NCBI RefSeq assembly: GCF_016801985.1
Contig: NZ_JAEVLS010000010.1
Span: 1-64,000 of the forward strand
From: Steroidobacter gossypii
GTDB taxonomy: Bacteria; Pseudomonadota; Gammaproteobacteria; Steroidobacterales; Steroidobacteraceae
Length of the DNA stretch: 64,000 nucleotides
Direction: 5' to 3'
The notes under the pieces were generated by a model that was not told the DNA's origin, did not search any database, and worked only from the letters and a program-made list of their open reading frames with translations. Shown piece by piece: positions 16,319 through 24,924 of this stretch. The position numbers were made by a program, and so were the translations under genes. How positions within the stretch are numbered: the first letter of the stretch is position 1; each line of letters starts with the position of its first letter.

Positions 16319-17506
16319 TCAAAGTCGCACGCCCTCGAGCACGATCTCAGTCATCGCCCTCGCCTTCGCGCGCGCTTCATCGATGCTCGCGCCAAGGGCG
16401 AGCGACACACCCATGCGGCGATGGCCGTGAACTTCCGGTTTGCCGAACAAACGTAGCGCGGTATCCGGCTGGGTCAGCGCGCGATCCACATTCTCGAAAC
16501 GCACATTGTTCGACTCGCCGTCGACCAGCAACGCGCACGACGCCGACGGCCCTCTCTGCCGAATGACCGGGATTGGCAATCCAAGAATCGCGCGCGCGTG
16601 CAGGGCGAACTCGGACAGATCCTGCGAGATCAGCGTGACCAGACCCGTGTCGTGCGGACGCGGAGATACCTCACTGAAATAAATCTCATCGCCGGCCACA
16701 AACAACTCGACACCGAAGATGCCGTTGCCCCCGAGATTCTCGGTCACGAGATGCGCAATGCGCTGTGACTCCTTCAAAGCCGTGTCGGTCATCGGCTGCG
16801 GCTGCCACGACTCGCGATAGTCGCCGTCGATCTGCAGATGACCGATAGGCGCGCAGAAGCTGGTCTGCCCGTTGTGACGCACCGTCAGCAGCGTGATCTC
16901 GAAATCGAACTTGACGAATCCCTCGACGATGATGCGCCCGCCGCCGGCACGGCCACCCTGCTGGGAATACTTCCAAGCGTGCGGAACATCCGCTTCGGTG
17001 CGCACCGTGCTCTGGCCTTTGCCGGAGGAGCTCATGACCGGCTTCACCACGCAAGGCATGCCGATGTCACGTACAGCTTGGAGATACTCCTGCTCCGTAT
17101 CGGCGAATCGATACGGCGAGGTGCGGATCTGCAGCTGCTCGGCGGCAAGTCGCCGGATGCCTTCGCGATCCATGGTGAGCCGCGCCGCGCGCGCGGTCGG
17201 CACGACGGTGAAGCCTTCCTTCTCCAGCTCCAGCAACGCCGGCGTGGCGATCGCTTCGATCTCGGGCACGATGAGTTGCGGCCGCTCACGCTCCACCACC
17301 TGCCGCAGGGCTGCAGGATCGAGCATGTTGATCACATGGGAGCGATGCGCGACCTGCATCGCCGGCGCATTGGGATAGCGATCCACGGCGATGACTTCGC
17401 AGCCAAAGCGCTGCAGCTCGAGCACCACTTCCTTACCCAGCTCGCCGGAGCCGAGCAGCATGACGCGAGTGGCCGAGGGCGACAGGGGCGTACCTAAGGT
17501 AGTCAC
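16319..17506 (-). CDS. purT: Formate-dependent phosphoribosylglycinamide formyltransferase
   Basis: A 395-residue ATP-grasp enzyme making formyl-GAR from GAR, formate and ATP in purine synthesis. It aligns closely with E. coli Pur[21 protein letters not shown] (nucleotide site), [33 protein letters not shown] (ATP-grasp lysine and loop) and [15 protein letters not shown] 17506 ([10 protein letters not shown]) aligns with the E. coli start. The open frame continues upstream to 17659, but that part is the intergenic repeat array and should not be included. Confidence 0.93.
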   Translation of the reverse strand: MTTLGTPLSPSATRVMLLGSGELGKEVVLELQRFGCEVIAVDRYPNAPAMQVAHRSHVINMLDPAALRQVVERERPQLIVPEIEAIATPALLELEKEGFTVVPTARAARLTMDREGIRRLAAEQLQIRTSPYRFADTEQEYLQAVRDIGMPCVVKPVMSSSGKGQSTVRTEADVPHAWKYSQQGGRAGGGRIIVEGFVKFDFEITLLTVRHNGQTSFCAPIGHLQIDGDYRESWQPQPMTDTALKESQRIAHLVTENLGGNGIFGVELFVAGDEIYFSEVSPRPHDTGLVTLISQDLSEFALHARAILGLPIPVIRQRGPSASCALLVDGESNNVRFENVDRALTQPDTALRLFGKPEVHGHRRMGVSLALGASIDEARAKARAMTEIVLEGVRL

Positions 17507-17594
17507 GGTGGCAGCTCGAAAAGCGAAATGGGAGGCCCGCCAGTATCGAACGGATGCGGATTGCATACAACCGTTGGCGCGACGACCCTTGCCG

Positions 17595-17955
17595 GTCGAA
17601 GCCTCGTCGCTGGCGATTCGATGATCATCCATCCCCCCGCTCCGCGGGGGATGAGACATGGTTGTCGAAGCTCGTTGCGGTCGATTCGATGATCATCCAT
17701 CCCCCGCTCCGCGGGGGGATGAGACATGGTTGTCGAAGCTCGTTGCGGTCGAGTTATGATCATCCATCCCCCCGCTCCGCGGGGAGACATGGTTGTCGAA
17801 GCTCGTTGCGGTCGATTCATGATCATCCATCCCCCGCTCCGCGGGGGAATGAGACATGGTTGTCGAAGCTCACTGCGGTCGATTTGATGATCATTCATCC
17901 CCCGCGGAGCGGGGGAATGAGACGTGGTTGTCGAAGCTCATTGCGGCGGTGGCGG
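17595..17955. repeat. Tandem array of about five 63-68-bp palindrome-bearing repeats
   Basis: Copies begin with ATGATCATCCAT at 17621, 17689, 17756, 17819 and 17887, giving periods of 68, 67, 63 and 68 bp; a degenerate half copy starts near 17595. Each unit has a hairpin with stem CCCCCGC/GCGGGGG followed by GAGACATGGTTGTCGAAGCT. The third copy lacks a few bases after the hairpin. In the fifth copy the 3-nt loop is inverted (GGA instead of TCC). The array lies between divergent purT and the amidohydrolase fusion. Confidence 0.9.
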
Positions 17956-17997
17956 CAGCTCATTAGGCTTGCCTGTTTCGTCAGCAAAGGGATGATC

Positions 17998-20900
17998 ATG
18001 TCTCGTTCACGCATACTGCTGGGAGCGTTGCTCGCCACGCTCGCGGCTGCCGCCAACGCGGCGGAACAAGCCAAGAAAACCTGGGACGTGAACGCGCCGC
18101 CCGGCGAGCGCCGCGAAATCCCCATCGATGTCCGCTCGGGCACCTGGATCAGTGTCGACGTGAGCCCCGATGGCAGCCACGTGCTGTTCGATCTGCTGGG
18201 CGATCTCTACGAGCTGCCGATCGCCGGCGGGGAGGCGAAGTCGCTCACCTCAGGTCTGGCTTGGGACATGCAGCCGCGCTACTCGCCCGACGGCAACACG
18301 ATCGTGTTCACGTCCGATCGCGGCGGCGGCGACAACCTGTGGCTGATGGACCGCAACGGCAATGCGCTCCGCCAGCTCACCAAGGAAGATTTTCGCCTGT
18401 TGAACGACCCGGCCTGGCATCCGAACGGCCGCTACATCGCCGGCCGCAAACACTTCACCACGCGCCGCTCGCTGGGGACCGGAGAGATCTGGCTCTACAA
18501 CCTCGATGGCGGCGACGGCGTGCAGCTGGTGAAGCGACCCAGCGAGGATTATCAGAAGGAGCTCGGCGAGCCGACCTTTTCGCCGGACGGCAAGTTTTTG
18601 TACTACACGCAAAACGCCACGCCGGGCGATCGTTTCATCTACGCCCAGGATGTGAATAGCGAGGTGTTCGCCATCAAGCGAGTCGAACTCGCGAGCGGCG
18701 AGACTTCTTCAGCCGTCACCGGCGCTGGAGGCGCCGTGCGGCCGACACCTTCGCCCGATGGACGTTACCTTGCGTTCATTCGTCGCCTGCGCACGCCGGA
18801 AGCACTGAAGACCGCGCTCTACACTCAGGACCTTCGTTCCGGTGAAATCCAACTGCGGTACGCCGATCTGGATCGGGACATGCAGGAAACATGGGCGGTG
18901 AACGGTTTGTATCCGCGCATGGACTGGACGCCGGACAGCAAATCCATCGTGTTCTGGGCCGGCGGCGGCATCAAGCGCCTGGACATCGCCACCCAAGCGG
19001 TGCAGGACATTCCGTTTCATGTCACGGGTTCGCGTGCGTCGATCGCTCCGCCTCGCTTTCAGGTCGAGGTCGCGCCGGATCAGGTGGAGGCGCGCATGGT
19101 TCGCTTCGCCACCGTATCGCCGAACGGTCAGCGCGTGGTCTATGAATCATTCGGTCGGCTCTGGATTCGCGACGTGAACGGCGGCACACCGCGGCAGCTC
19201 ACCAGCGACGCCGGCGACGCATTCGAGTTGTTTCCTTCCTGGTCACGCGACGGCAAGCAGATCGTGTTCGTGCGCTGGACCGACGCGACGTTGGGTGCGA
19301 TTCATGTTGTGGGCGCAGGCGGCGGCAAGTCACGCGCGGTGACCAAGCAACCCGGCCACTACTATCAGCCGCGCTTCACCCCGAGGGGAGACGCCATCGT
19401 CGTGCAGCGCTCCGCCGGCGGGGATCTCACCTCCCCGACCTGGACCAAGGAGCCTGGCCTCTATCGCGTGCCCTCAAGTGGTGGTGAGCTCGAGAAACTC
19501 ACGGACAAAGGCCGCAACCCACACTTCGTCGACGGTTCGGACCGCATCTATTTCACGGAAGACGCCGATCAGGCGAAAGAAGCCGAGCCCGCGCACCAGT
19601 TCGTGAGCGTCGACGCTCGAGGCAAGGACCGCCGCGTGCATGCGCGTTCGAACTACGCCAGCCGCATCGAGATCTCGCCCAACGGCGAGTACCTCGCGTT
19701 CCGTGAAAACTTCAATGTTTACGTCGTGCCGATGCCGCCGGGCGGACAGTTGGATCTGTCGCCGAAGACCAAGTCGGTGCGCGTGCTGCGTGCATCTGAA
19801 ATCGGCGGTGAATATTTGAACTGGACCGACGGCGACACGCTCACGTACACCCTCGGCCCCGATCTGTATCGCAGCGAGATGTCCGCGCTGTTCGCCAAAC
19901 CGGCCGCCGCCAATGGCGAAGCAGCGCCGGTCTATGGTCAGCGCATCGCCAACCTCGGCAGCTCGCGTCCGGCAGACAAGCCGAGTGGAGTCGTTGCGCT
20001 CACTGGCGCTCGCATCGTCACCATGCAAGGCGATCAGGTCATCGACAATGGCGTGATCATCATTCGTGACAACCGCATCACGGCAGTGGGCGCCGCGAAT
20101 TCAGTGCAGATTCCAGCCGAGGCAAAGAAGCTCGATCTCGCCGGGAAGACGGTGATGCCGGGATTGATAGACATTCACGCGCACGGCCCACAAGGCGTGG
20201 ATGACATCATTCCTCAACAGAACTGGTCGGCCATCGCGCACCTCGGCCTGGGCGTCACCACCGTGCACGATCCATCCAACAACGCTACCGAGATTTTTGC
20301 GGCGGCCGAGTATCAACGCGCAGGACTCGTGTTTGCGCCGCGCACGTTCTCGACAGGCGACGTCGTATACGGCGCGCGATCGGAAGGACTGGCGCACATC
20401 GACACCATCGAGGATGCGCGTCATCACATCAAACGACTGAAAGCGCAAGGCGCGATCTCGGTCAAGAACTACAACCAGCCCCGTCGCGACCAGCGCCAGA
20501 TGGTGGTCACCGCCGCGCGCGAGAACGGCATGATGGTGGTCGCCGAAGGCGGCTCGTTGTACCCGATGGACATGAACCTCATCGCCGATGGCAACACCGG
20601 CCTGGAGCACAACAATCCGCCGCAACGTTTCTATGACGACGTGTTGCAGTACTGGCCGCGCACAGGCGTAGCCTACACGCCGACGCTGGTGGTGACTTAC
20701 GGCGGCCCAGGCGCCGAGTTCCTGTTTTATCAGGAGTCGGAGGTGTGGGCGCATCCGTTGCTGTCCAGGTACGTGCCGCCGCAGGTTGTGCAGCCTCGCT
20801 CGGTGCGTCGACAGATGGCGCCGAAGACGGATTACCAACCGGTATTCGACTCGGCCGCCAATGCCAAACGACTGATGGAACTGGGCGTGTCTGTGCACAT

Positions 20901-21222
20901 CGGCGCGCATGGCCAGCGCGAAGGCCTGGGCTCGCACTGGGAGATGTGGGCCTTCGTGATGGGCGGCATGTCGCCGATGCAGGCGTTGCAGACGGCGACC
21001 ATCAATCCGGCGCGCTACATGGGCATGGACAAGGATCTCGGCAGCATCGAACCCGGCAAGCTCGCCGATTTGCTGATTCTCGACGGCAACCCGCTCCAGG
21101 ACATTCGCGTCACGGACGATATCGCTTACGTGATATTGAACGGCCGGATTTACGAGGGTGGCACGCTCGCGGAGCAACTCACCGGCAACCGTAAACTCGC
21201 ACCGCTGTACTGGCAGAAATAA
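17998..21222 (+). CDS. Exported TolB-like propeller / amidohydrolase fusion
   Basis: A 1074-residue protein with a signal peptide (about 1-20, ending ANAAEQ). The N-terminal two thirds contain repeated WD40-like PD40/TolB motifs (VSPDGSHVLFD, YSPDGNTIVFTSDRGG, FSPDGKFLYYT) forming beta-propeller blades. From about residue 670 comes an amidohydrolase domain with VMPGLIDIHAHG (HxH metal pair), ISVKNYNQP (candidate bridging Lys) and GLEHNNPP, ending EPGKLADLLILDGNPL. The canonical ligand positions after the Lys read AEGG and GAHGQREGLGSHWE, so the metal site is atypical. Peptidase-like or hydrolase activity in the periplasm is inferred. AAAGGG before ATG 17998 sets the start; the open frame runs back into the repeat array. 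Confidence 0.88.
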   Translation: MSRSRILLGALLATLAAAANAAEQAKKTWDVNAPPGERREIPIDVRSGTWISVDVSPDGSHVLFDLLGDLYELPIAGGEAKSLTSGLAWDMQPRYSPDGNTIVFTSDRGGGDNLWLMDRNGNALRQLTKEDFRLLNDPAWHPNGRYIAGRKHFTTRRSLGTGEIWLYNLDGGDGVQLVKRPSEDYQKELGEPTFSPDGKFLYYTQNATPGDRFIYAQDVNSEVFAIKRVELASGETSSAVTGAGGAVRPTPSPDGRYLAFIRRLRTPEALKTALYTQDLRSGEIQLRYADLDRDMQETWAVNGLYPRMDWTPDSKSIVFWAGGGIKRLDIATQAVQDIPFHVTGSRASIAPPRFQVEVAPDQVEARMVRFATVSPNGQRVVYESFGRLWIRDVNGGTPRQLTSDAGDAFELFPSWSRDGKQIVFVRWTDATLGAIHVVGAGGGKSRAVTKQPGHYYQPRFTPRGDAIVVQRSAGGDLTSPTWTKEPGLYRVPSSGGELEKLTDKGRNPHFVDGSDRIYFTEDADQAKEAEPAHQFVSVDARGKDRRVHARSNYASRIEISPNGEYLAFRENFNVYVVPMPPGGQLDLSPKTKSVRVLRASEIGGEYLNWTDGDTLTYTLGPDLYRSEMSALFAKPAAANGEAAPVYGQRIANLGSSRPADKPSGVVALTGARIVTMQGDQVIDNGVIIIRDNRITAVGAANSVQIPAEAKKLDLAGKTVMPGLIDIHAHGPQGVDDIIPQQNWSAIAHLGLGVTTVHDPSNNATEIFAAAEYQRAGLVFAPRTFSTGDVVYGARSEGLAHIDTIEDARHHIKRLKAQGAISVKNYNQPRRDQRQMVVTAARENGMMVVAEGGSLYPMDMNLIADGNTGLEHNNPPQRFYDDVLQYWPRTGVAYTPTLVVTYGGPGAEFLFYQESEVWAHPLLSRYVPPQVVQPRSVRRQMAPKTDYQPVFDSAANAKRLMELGVSVHIGAHGQREGLGSHWEMWAFVMGGMSPMQALQTATINPARYMGMDKDLGSIEPGKLADLLILDGNPLQDIRVTDDIAYVILNGRIYEGGTLAEQLTGNRKLAPLYWQK

Positions 21223-21233
21223 CGTCGAACTGA

Positions 21234-21261
21234 CCCGGTCGCAGCGCTCGCTGCGGCCGGG
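21234..21261. terminator. Bidirectional terminator-like hairpin
   Basis: Between the convergent amidohydrolase and RidA genes, CCCGG-T-CGCAGCG pairs with CGCTGCG-G-CCGGG across a 2-nt loop. The 12-bp stem with one mismatch would fold on either strand. Confidence 0.55.
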
Positions 21262-21273
21262 CCTTCGATGCGA

Positions 21274-21753
21274 TCAACGAGGGCCCTTCTGTGGCACGTA
21301 TGCGATGCATTCGAGCTCGACGCGCGCATTCATCGCCAGGCCGCTCGCGGCCAGCGCGCTGCGCGCCGGAAAAGGCTTCTTGAAAAACTCGCGATACACA
21401 GTGTTGAACGCCGGCCACTCGGCGATGTCCGCCAGGAACACGGTGCACTTCACCACGTCGTCCAGGCTCGCGCCGTTCGCTTCCAACACGCTTTTGACGT
21501 TTTTGAGAGTCTGACGCGCTTCGGGCTGGATGCCGCCGGCGGGCAGCTTGCCAGTAGCGGGATCCTCGCCGATGGCTCCGGAAAGAAACAGGAAATCGCC
21601 GGCGCGCACCGCTTCGGAGAACGGCCGATCGAGCTCCAGCGCGCGCGGCGAATTCAGGAACTGCGGCTTGTCGGCCGCTGCGCTACTCGCGGCAGCCAAC
21701 ACGGCCAGCACACCGACGACGGTTCGAAACCCCACCCGAGCTCGACTCAGCAT
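21274..21753 (-). CDS. Exported RidA/YjgF-family protein
   Basis: A 159-residue Rid-family protein. Cytoplasmic RidA hydrolyses reactive enamine/imine intermediates; the family Arg is present in MNARVELECIAYV, together with LFLSGAIGEDP and LKNVKSVLEANGASLDDVVK. Unlike housekeeping RidA it begins with a signal peptide (GVLAVLAAASSAAADKP, about 10-29), so it probably works in the periplasm, where its substrate is unknown. ATG 21753 has AGGGGA upstream; a longer frame to 21897 overlaps the divergent acetyltransferase and is rejected. Confidence 0.88.
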   Translation of the reverse strand: MLSRARVGFRTVVGVLAVLAAASSAAADKPQFLNSPRALELDRPFSEAVRAGDFLFLSGAIGEDPATGKLPAGGIQPEARQTLKNVKSVLEANGASLDDVVKCTVFLADIAEWPAFNTVYREFFKKPFPARSALAASGLAMNARVELECIAYVPQKGPR

Positions 21754-21811
21754 ACGTGTCCCCTGCAGGTCATCGTTGGAGAGGTCACAGCTTAGCCGAT
21801 AAAATCCGCGC

Positions 21812-22495
21812 ATGACGTCGGCCGCATTGAACAACCCCATCTGGTCCGCCCTGAGCTCGGCGCAAGCACATTTCGCCATCGGAGGGCCGCTCGCCAAACG
21901 CTATCCCGCGGAAGTGGCGCCGTTCATCGCCGTGCCCGAGCCGAGCGACGCTGCCGCTCGCGCCTCGACCGAACTGGTGGCGCCGGGCGAGATCGTGAAC
22001 TTCGTCAGCATTGCGCCCGAACTCAAAGCAGGTTGGGAAGTGCTCGCCACCGGCAACATTGTGCAGATGGTGTGGCGGTCCGACGCCCGCGCACCCGAAC
22101 CGGACATGACCGGCATCGTGCCGCTCACCGACGCCGACACGCCGGACATGCTCGCGCTTACCTCGCTGGTATTCCCGGGATACTTCCGGCCGCGCACGCC
22201 CGAGATGGGCGCGTACTTCGGTATTCGTCAGAACTCTCAGTTCGCCGCCATGGCCGGCGAGCGCATGAAGCTCGACGGCTTCGAAGAGATCAGCGCCGTC
22301 TGCACTCATCCGAACTTCACCGGCCGGGGTCTCGCCGCTCGCCTGATCAATCTGCTCGTCGCGAAACAACTCGAGCGCGGCATCACGCCGTTCCTGCACG
22401 TCAACGAAACGAACGCTCGCGCTCGGGCTTTGTATGCAAGACTGGGCTTCGAAGATCGAGCGACGCTGCCGCTGTGGCTGTTGAAGCGCACGTAA
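21812..22495 (+). CDS. GNAT-family N-acetyltransferase
   Basis: A 227-residue acetyltransferase of the FR47-like group. The acetyl-CoA binding motif A is VCTHPNFTGRGLAARLINLL, followed by NETNARARALYARLGFEDRA, the typical motif B ending. The N-terminal half (about 1-110) is less conserved. The acceptor substrate is unknown. It is divergent from ridA with 58 bp between starts, so the two promoters must overlap or abut. Confidence 0.87.
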   Translation: MTSAALNNPIWSALSSAQAHFAIGGPLAKRYPAEVAPFIAVPEPSDAAARASTELVAPGEIVNFVSIAPELKAGWEVLATGNIVQMVWRSDARAPEPDMTGIVPLTDADTPDMLALTSLVFPGYFRPRTPEMGAYFGIRQNSQFAAMAGERMKLDGFEEISAVCTHPNFTGRGLAARLINLLVAKQLERGITPFLHVNETNARARALYARLGFEDRATLPLWLLKRT

Positions 22496-22621
22496 GTAAC
22501 GTCGGCCGTTGTACACGGCGACCGAACGATCCGGCCGAACCATGCAGCGTTTCCCTTAAGCGCTCCACGAAGCCCACTGGCGGAAAGTTTTACACGCCTT
22601 ACTTTCGGGATTCCGCAGATA

Positions 22622-22664
22622 CTCCGGGGATCAAAGAGTTAACTCATCGGGCATGAGCCTTGCC
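22622..22664 (+). promoter_or_regulatory. Sigma-54 promoter of the first PEP-CTERM gene
   Basis: GGGCATG-AGCC-TTGCC (22649-22664) has the invariant GG (22650-22651) and GC (22662-22663) exactly 10 nt apart, matching the RpoN -24/-12 consensus. Immediately upstream is CTCCGGGGATCAAAGAGTTA (22622-22641), which recurs nearly unchanged before the second PEP-CTERM promoter and may be an activator contact. The start site would be near 22675. Confidence 0.75.
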
Positions 22665-22697
22665 TGCCTCCAGTGCGGATCGATCACTGGAGTTTCA

Positions 22698-23258
22698 ATG
22701 ACTGTCAAACCAACGAGTCTCGGCGCACTGTCCCTTGCGCTAGCGGCGTTTTCTTTTGCGGGATCGGCGGCAGCGGTGCCGCTTCTGTGCGAGGACGCGG
22801 CGGTCAATCACATGTACGTGGATACTTCGCAGGTATCCGAGTGCCTGGCCGGCGGCATCGGCAACATCAACGGCAATCCAGGGACGGACGCCTTCCTGAC
22901 CGGCGACGGCGCGGCTTCGGGATTGGTCGGCATCGGCGCGGCGCACTTCACCCAAAGCGGCACGACCGGGACCTTCTCGCTGGACGCCGGCCTGTGGCAA
23001 GCCTGGGACGAGATCGCCATCGGCTTCAAGTTCGGCACCGGCAATCAGCCCGACGCGTGGTTCGTGTATCTGCTCAATCCGCAGGTCGCCAGCGGCAACT
23101 GGCAGTTCGTGAACGTGTTCGGTCGGGGCGGCGGCCTGTCGCACCTGCAGCTGTATGGCCGCTCGGCCGTCAGCAGCGTGCCCGAGCCCGGCACGCTGGC
23201 GCTGCTCGGCATCGGCCTGCTCGGCGCCGGCATCGCGCGTCGTCGCAAGGCCGTCTAA
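22698..23258 (+). CDS. PEP-CTERM sorting-domain protein
   Basis: A 186-residue secreted protein with a signal peptide (about 1-26) and a C-terminal sorting signal VPEPGTLALLGIGLLGAGIA followed by RRRKAV. This is the substrate tag cut by exosortase (EpsH/XrtA type). The middle domain has two Cys (LLCEDAAVNH, SECLAGG) and WFVYLLNPQV. Such proteins are usually exported with an extracellular polysaccharide. GGAG 6 nt before ATG 22698 sets the start; the frame's upstream extension overlaps the sigma-54 promoter. It is paralogous to the gene at 24288. Confidence 0.9.
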   Translation: MTVKPTSLGALSLALAAFSFAGSAAAVPLLCEDAAVNHMYVDTSQVSECLAGGIGNINGNPGTDAFLTGDGAASGLVGIGAAHFTQSGTTGTFSLDAGLWQAWDEIAIGFKFGTGNQPDAWFVYLLNPQVASGNWQFVNVFGRGGGLSHLQLYGRSAVSSVPEPGTLALLGIGLLGAGIARRRKAV

Positions 23259-23284
23259 GACAACCCAACTGTTCGACCGATACA

Positions 23285-23318
23285 AGCCTCGCCCGCACCG
23301 TGGGCGGGGCTTTTTTAT
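23285..23318 (+). terminator. Rho-independent terminator
   Basis: AGCCTCGCCCGC pairs with the following GTGGGCGGGGCT around a short loop and is followed by TTTTTT, 26 nt after the PEP-CTERM stop codon. This is a complete stem plus U-tract. Confidence 0.85.
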
Positions 23319-23456
23319 GTTCGGCTTTTTGCCGCAACCGATGCCGCTTTGTGTGGTCGCCGTCGCAGCCTGGGGTTGGCGCGCCGGCTAGTCTTCGCAC
23401 CGCGCCGCTGGCGGGTATCGCGGCCGAACCATAACTCACAAAACAGGGACATCTCC

Positions 23457-24026
23457 ATGCTTCGTAGATTTGGGGCGCGAAGCGCCATGCTGTGTTCGTT
23501 GCTGATGCTGGGCGGTCTGCCGCTGGCCCATGCCGAGCACGAGGGTTTCGGTTTCACCTTCGAAGCCGATCTGGAATACGGCGGCGACGATCTGGCCACC
23601 TTCGAGTTCACCGACGGCTCCACGCAAGACATCAAGACCGGCCAGGGCATCACGGCGGCGCTGGGCGGCCACTATCGCGCCACTGGGTCGCCGTTCTCGG
23701 TGCGTGGCACGGTCGGATACAAATATGTGACGACCAAGGCCAGCAACGCCGACATCAGCATCGGCCGCACCGTGCTCGAGTTGGCCGGCAACTATCTTTG
23801 GGACAACGGCTGGTGGGTGGGCGCCGGCATCACCCATCACAGCGGCATCAAGTACGACGCCGACGGCTTCGGCCCGGATGTCGATTTCGATGACGCCACC
23901 GGCCCGACCCTGGAAGTGGGCTGGCGCTGGATCGCGCTGACCTACACCGATCTGGATTACAAGGACGAGTTCGGCGGCGAGTGGGACGCGAGCAGCGTGG
24001 GCTTGAAGCTCACCACCAAGTTCTAA
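23457..24026 (+). CDS. YfaZ-like outer-membrane beta-barrel protein
   Basis: A 189-residue protein with a signal peptide (about 1-26, ending PLAHAEH). Alternating hydrophobic strands and an aromatic C-terminus (GLKLTTKF) indicate a small outer-membrane barrel of the YfaZ kind. Patches such as GGHYRATGSPFSVRGTVGYK and WWVGAGITHHSGIKYD look like barrel strands with turns. Function unknown. CAGGGA 8 nt before ATG 23457 supports the start. It lies between the two PEP-CTERM genes but after a terminator, so it has its own promoter. Confidence 0.75.
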   Translation: MLRRFGARSAMLCSLLMLGGLPLAHAEHEGFGFTFEADLEYGGDDLATFEFTDGSTQDIKTGQGITAALGGHYRATGSPFSVRGTVGYKYVTTKASNADISIGRTVLELAGNYLWDNGWWVGAGITHHSGIKYDADGFGPDVDFDDATGPTLEVGWRWIALTYTDLDYKDEFGGEWDASSVGLKLTTKF

Positions 24027-24042
24027 CTTTCGCTTTGCGCTT

Positions 24043-24068
24043 ACCGGCGCGCACGAAAACGCGCCGGT
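24043..24068 (+). terminator. Hairpin after the YfaZ-like gene
   Basis: ACCGGCGCG and CGCGCCGGT form a perfect 9-bp stem with an 8-nt loop, 16 nt after the stop codon. It is followed by a mixed, not strictly T-rich, stretch. Confidence 0.5.
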
Positions 24069-24209
24069 GAGCTTCGATGTTTCTTCCCAACTGACGCCGA
24101 CGTTGTAAAAAACGCGCTGCTGGCGATTAGCACTTCGTAACTTTTGCAAGAGCACATTTTGCAGCGTGGCGAAGCGCTTTACAGATCGATGCTGTTCCCT
24201 GCAGCTTGT

Positions 24210-24251
24210 CTCCGCGGATCAAACAGTTATTTTTCCGGCATGGCGTTTGCC
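24210..24251 (+). promoter_or_regulatory. Sigma-54 promoter of the second PEP-CTERM gene
   Basis: CGGCATG-GCGT-TTGCC has GG at 24237-24238 and GC at 24249-24250 with the required 10-nt spacing. The upstream box CTCCGCGGATCAAACAGTTA (24210-24229) is the near copy of the one before the gene at 22698. The start site would be near 24262. Confidence 0.75.
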
Positions 24252-24287
24252 TGTCTCCAGAGGTACCAATGGCCACTGGAGAACTCC

Positions 24288-24749
24288 ATGAATTTGATAT
24301 CCAGGACTGTGGGCGCGGCACTCGGGCTCATGGCGTTTTGCTTCATCTCGGCGGCGAGCGCCGTGCCTCTGCTGTGCAAGGAAGCCGCGGCCAACCATGC
24401 CTTGACCGATGCTTCTCATGTCCGTTCCTGCCTGGCGGCGGATCTGGGCGACGTCGGCGAGCGAATCTTCTCGATCGACGCGGATCGCAACGAGCTCAGC
24501 ATCGCGGTTCAACCCGTCGGCAGCGATAAGCTCGATCACTGGTTCGTGCAGTTCCTGAACCCCATGCTCGACAGCGGCGACTGGCGTTTCGCCAAAGTGC
24601 TCGATCACGACGGTCGTGTAACGCACATCAAGCTGTACGGCCGCGCCCCGGCGCAGAATGTGCCGGAGCCCGGTGCGCTGGCTTTGTTGAGCGTTGGCTT
24701 GCTTGGCGCTGCATTGCTGGGTCGTCGCAAACGGAGCCGAACTGCGTAA
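24288..24749 (+). CDS. PEP-CTERM sorting-domain protein (paralogue)
   Basis: A 153-residue secreted protein with a signal peptide (about 1-25) and C-terminal VPEPGALALLSVGLLGAALL plus RRKRSR. Two Cys occur in the same setting as in the gene at 22698 (AVPLLCKEAAANH, VRSCLAADLG), and WFVQFLNPMLDSGDWRF matches its paralogue's WFVYLLNP segment. It lacks a 35-40-residue Gly/Thr-rich insert present in the longer copy. GGAG before ATG 24288 sets the start. The sigma-54 promoter matches that of its paralogue, so both are probably co-regulated. No exosortase gene lies in this window. Confidence 0.9.
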   Translation: MNLISRTVGAALGLMAFCFISAASAVPLLCKEAAANHALTDASHVRSCLAADLGDVGERIFSIDADRNELSIAVQPVGSDKLDHWFVQFLNPMLDSGDWRFAKVLDHDGRVTHIKLYGRAPAQNVPEPGALALLSVGLLGAALLGRRKRSRTA

Positions 24750-24924
24750 CGCTTGCGACGCCGAGAACCACGTCACAAAAGTTGTAACTGCTTAGGCACG
24801 GTGGCTCTGGGCGCCGAGCCATTGCCATCTCAACGTCGCCCGATTCGGCGAATGGCGACAGCATCGCCGCATCGTTCCGACTGATAAAATTCGCCCCGTT
24901 CTTTTCATACCCCCTGGGGCGTCC

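Noticed and set aside
17595-17955. CRISPR array
   Set aside because: Units are contiguous direct repeats of 63-68 bp with no variable spacers, and no cas genes are nearby.
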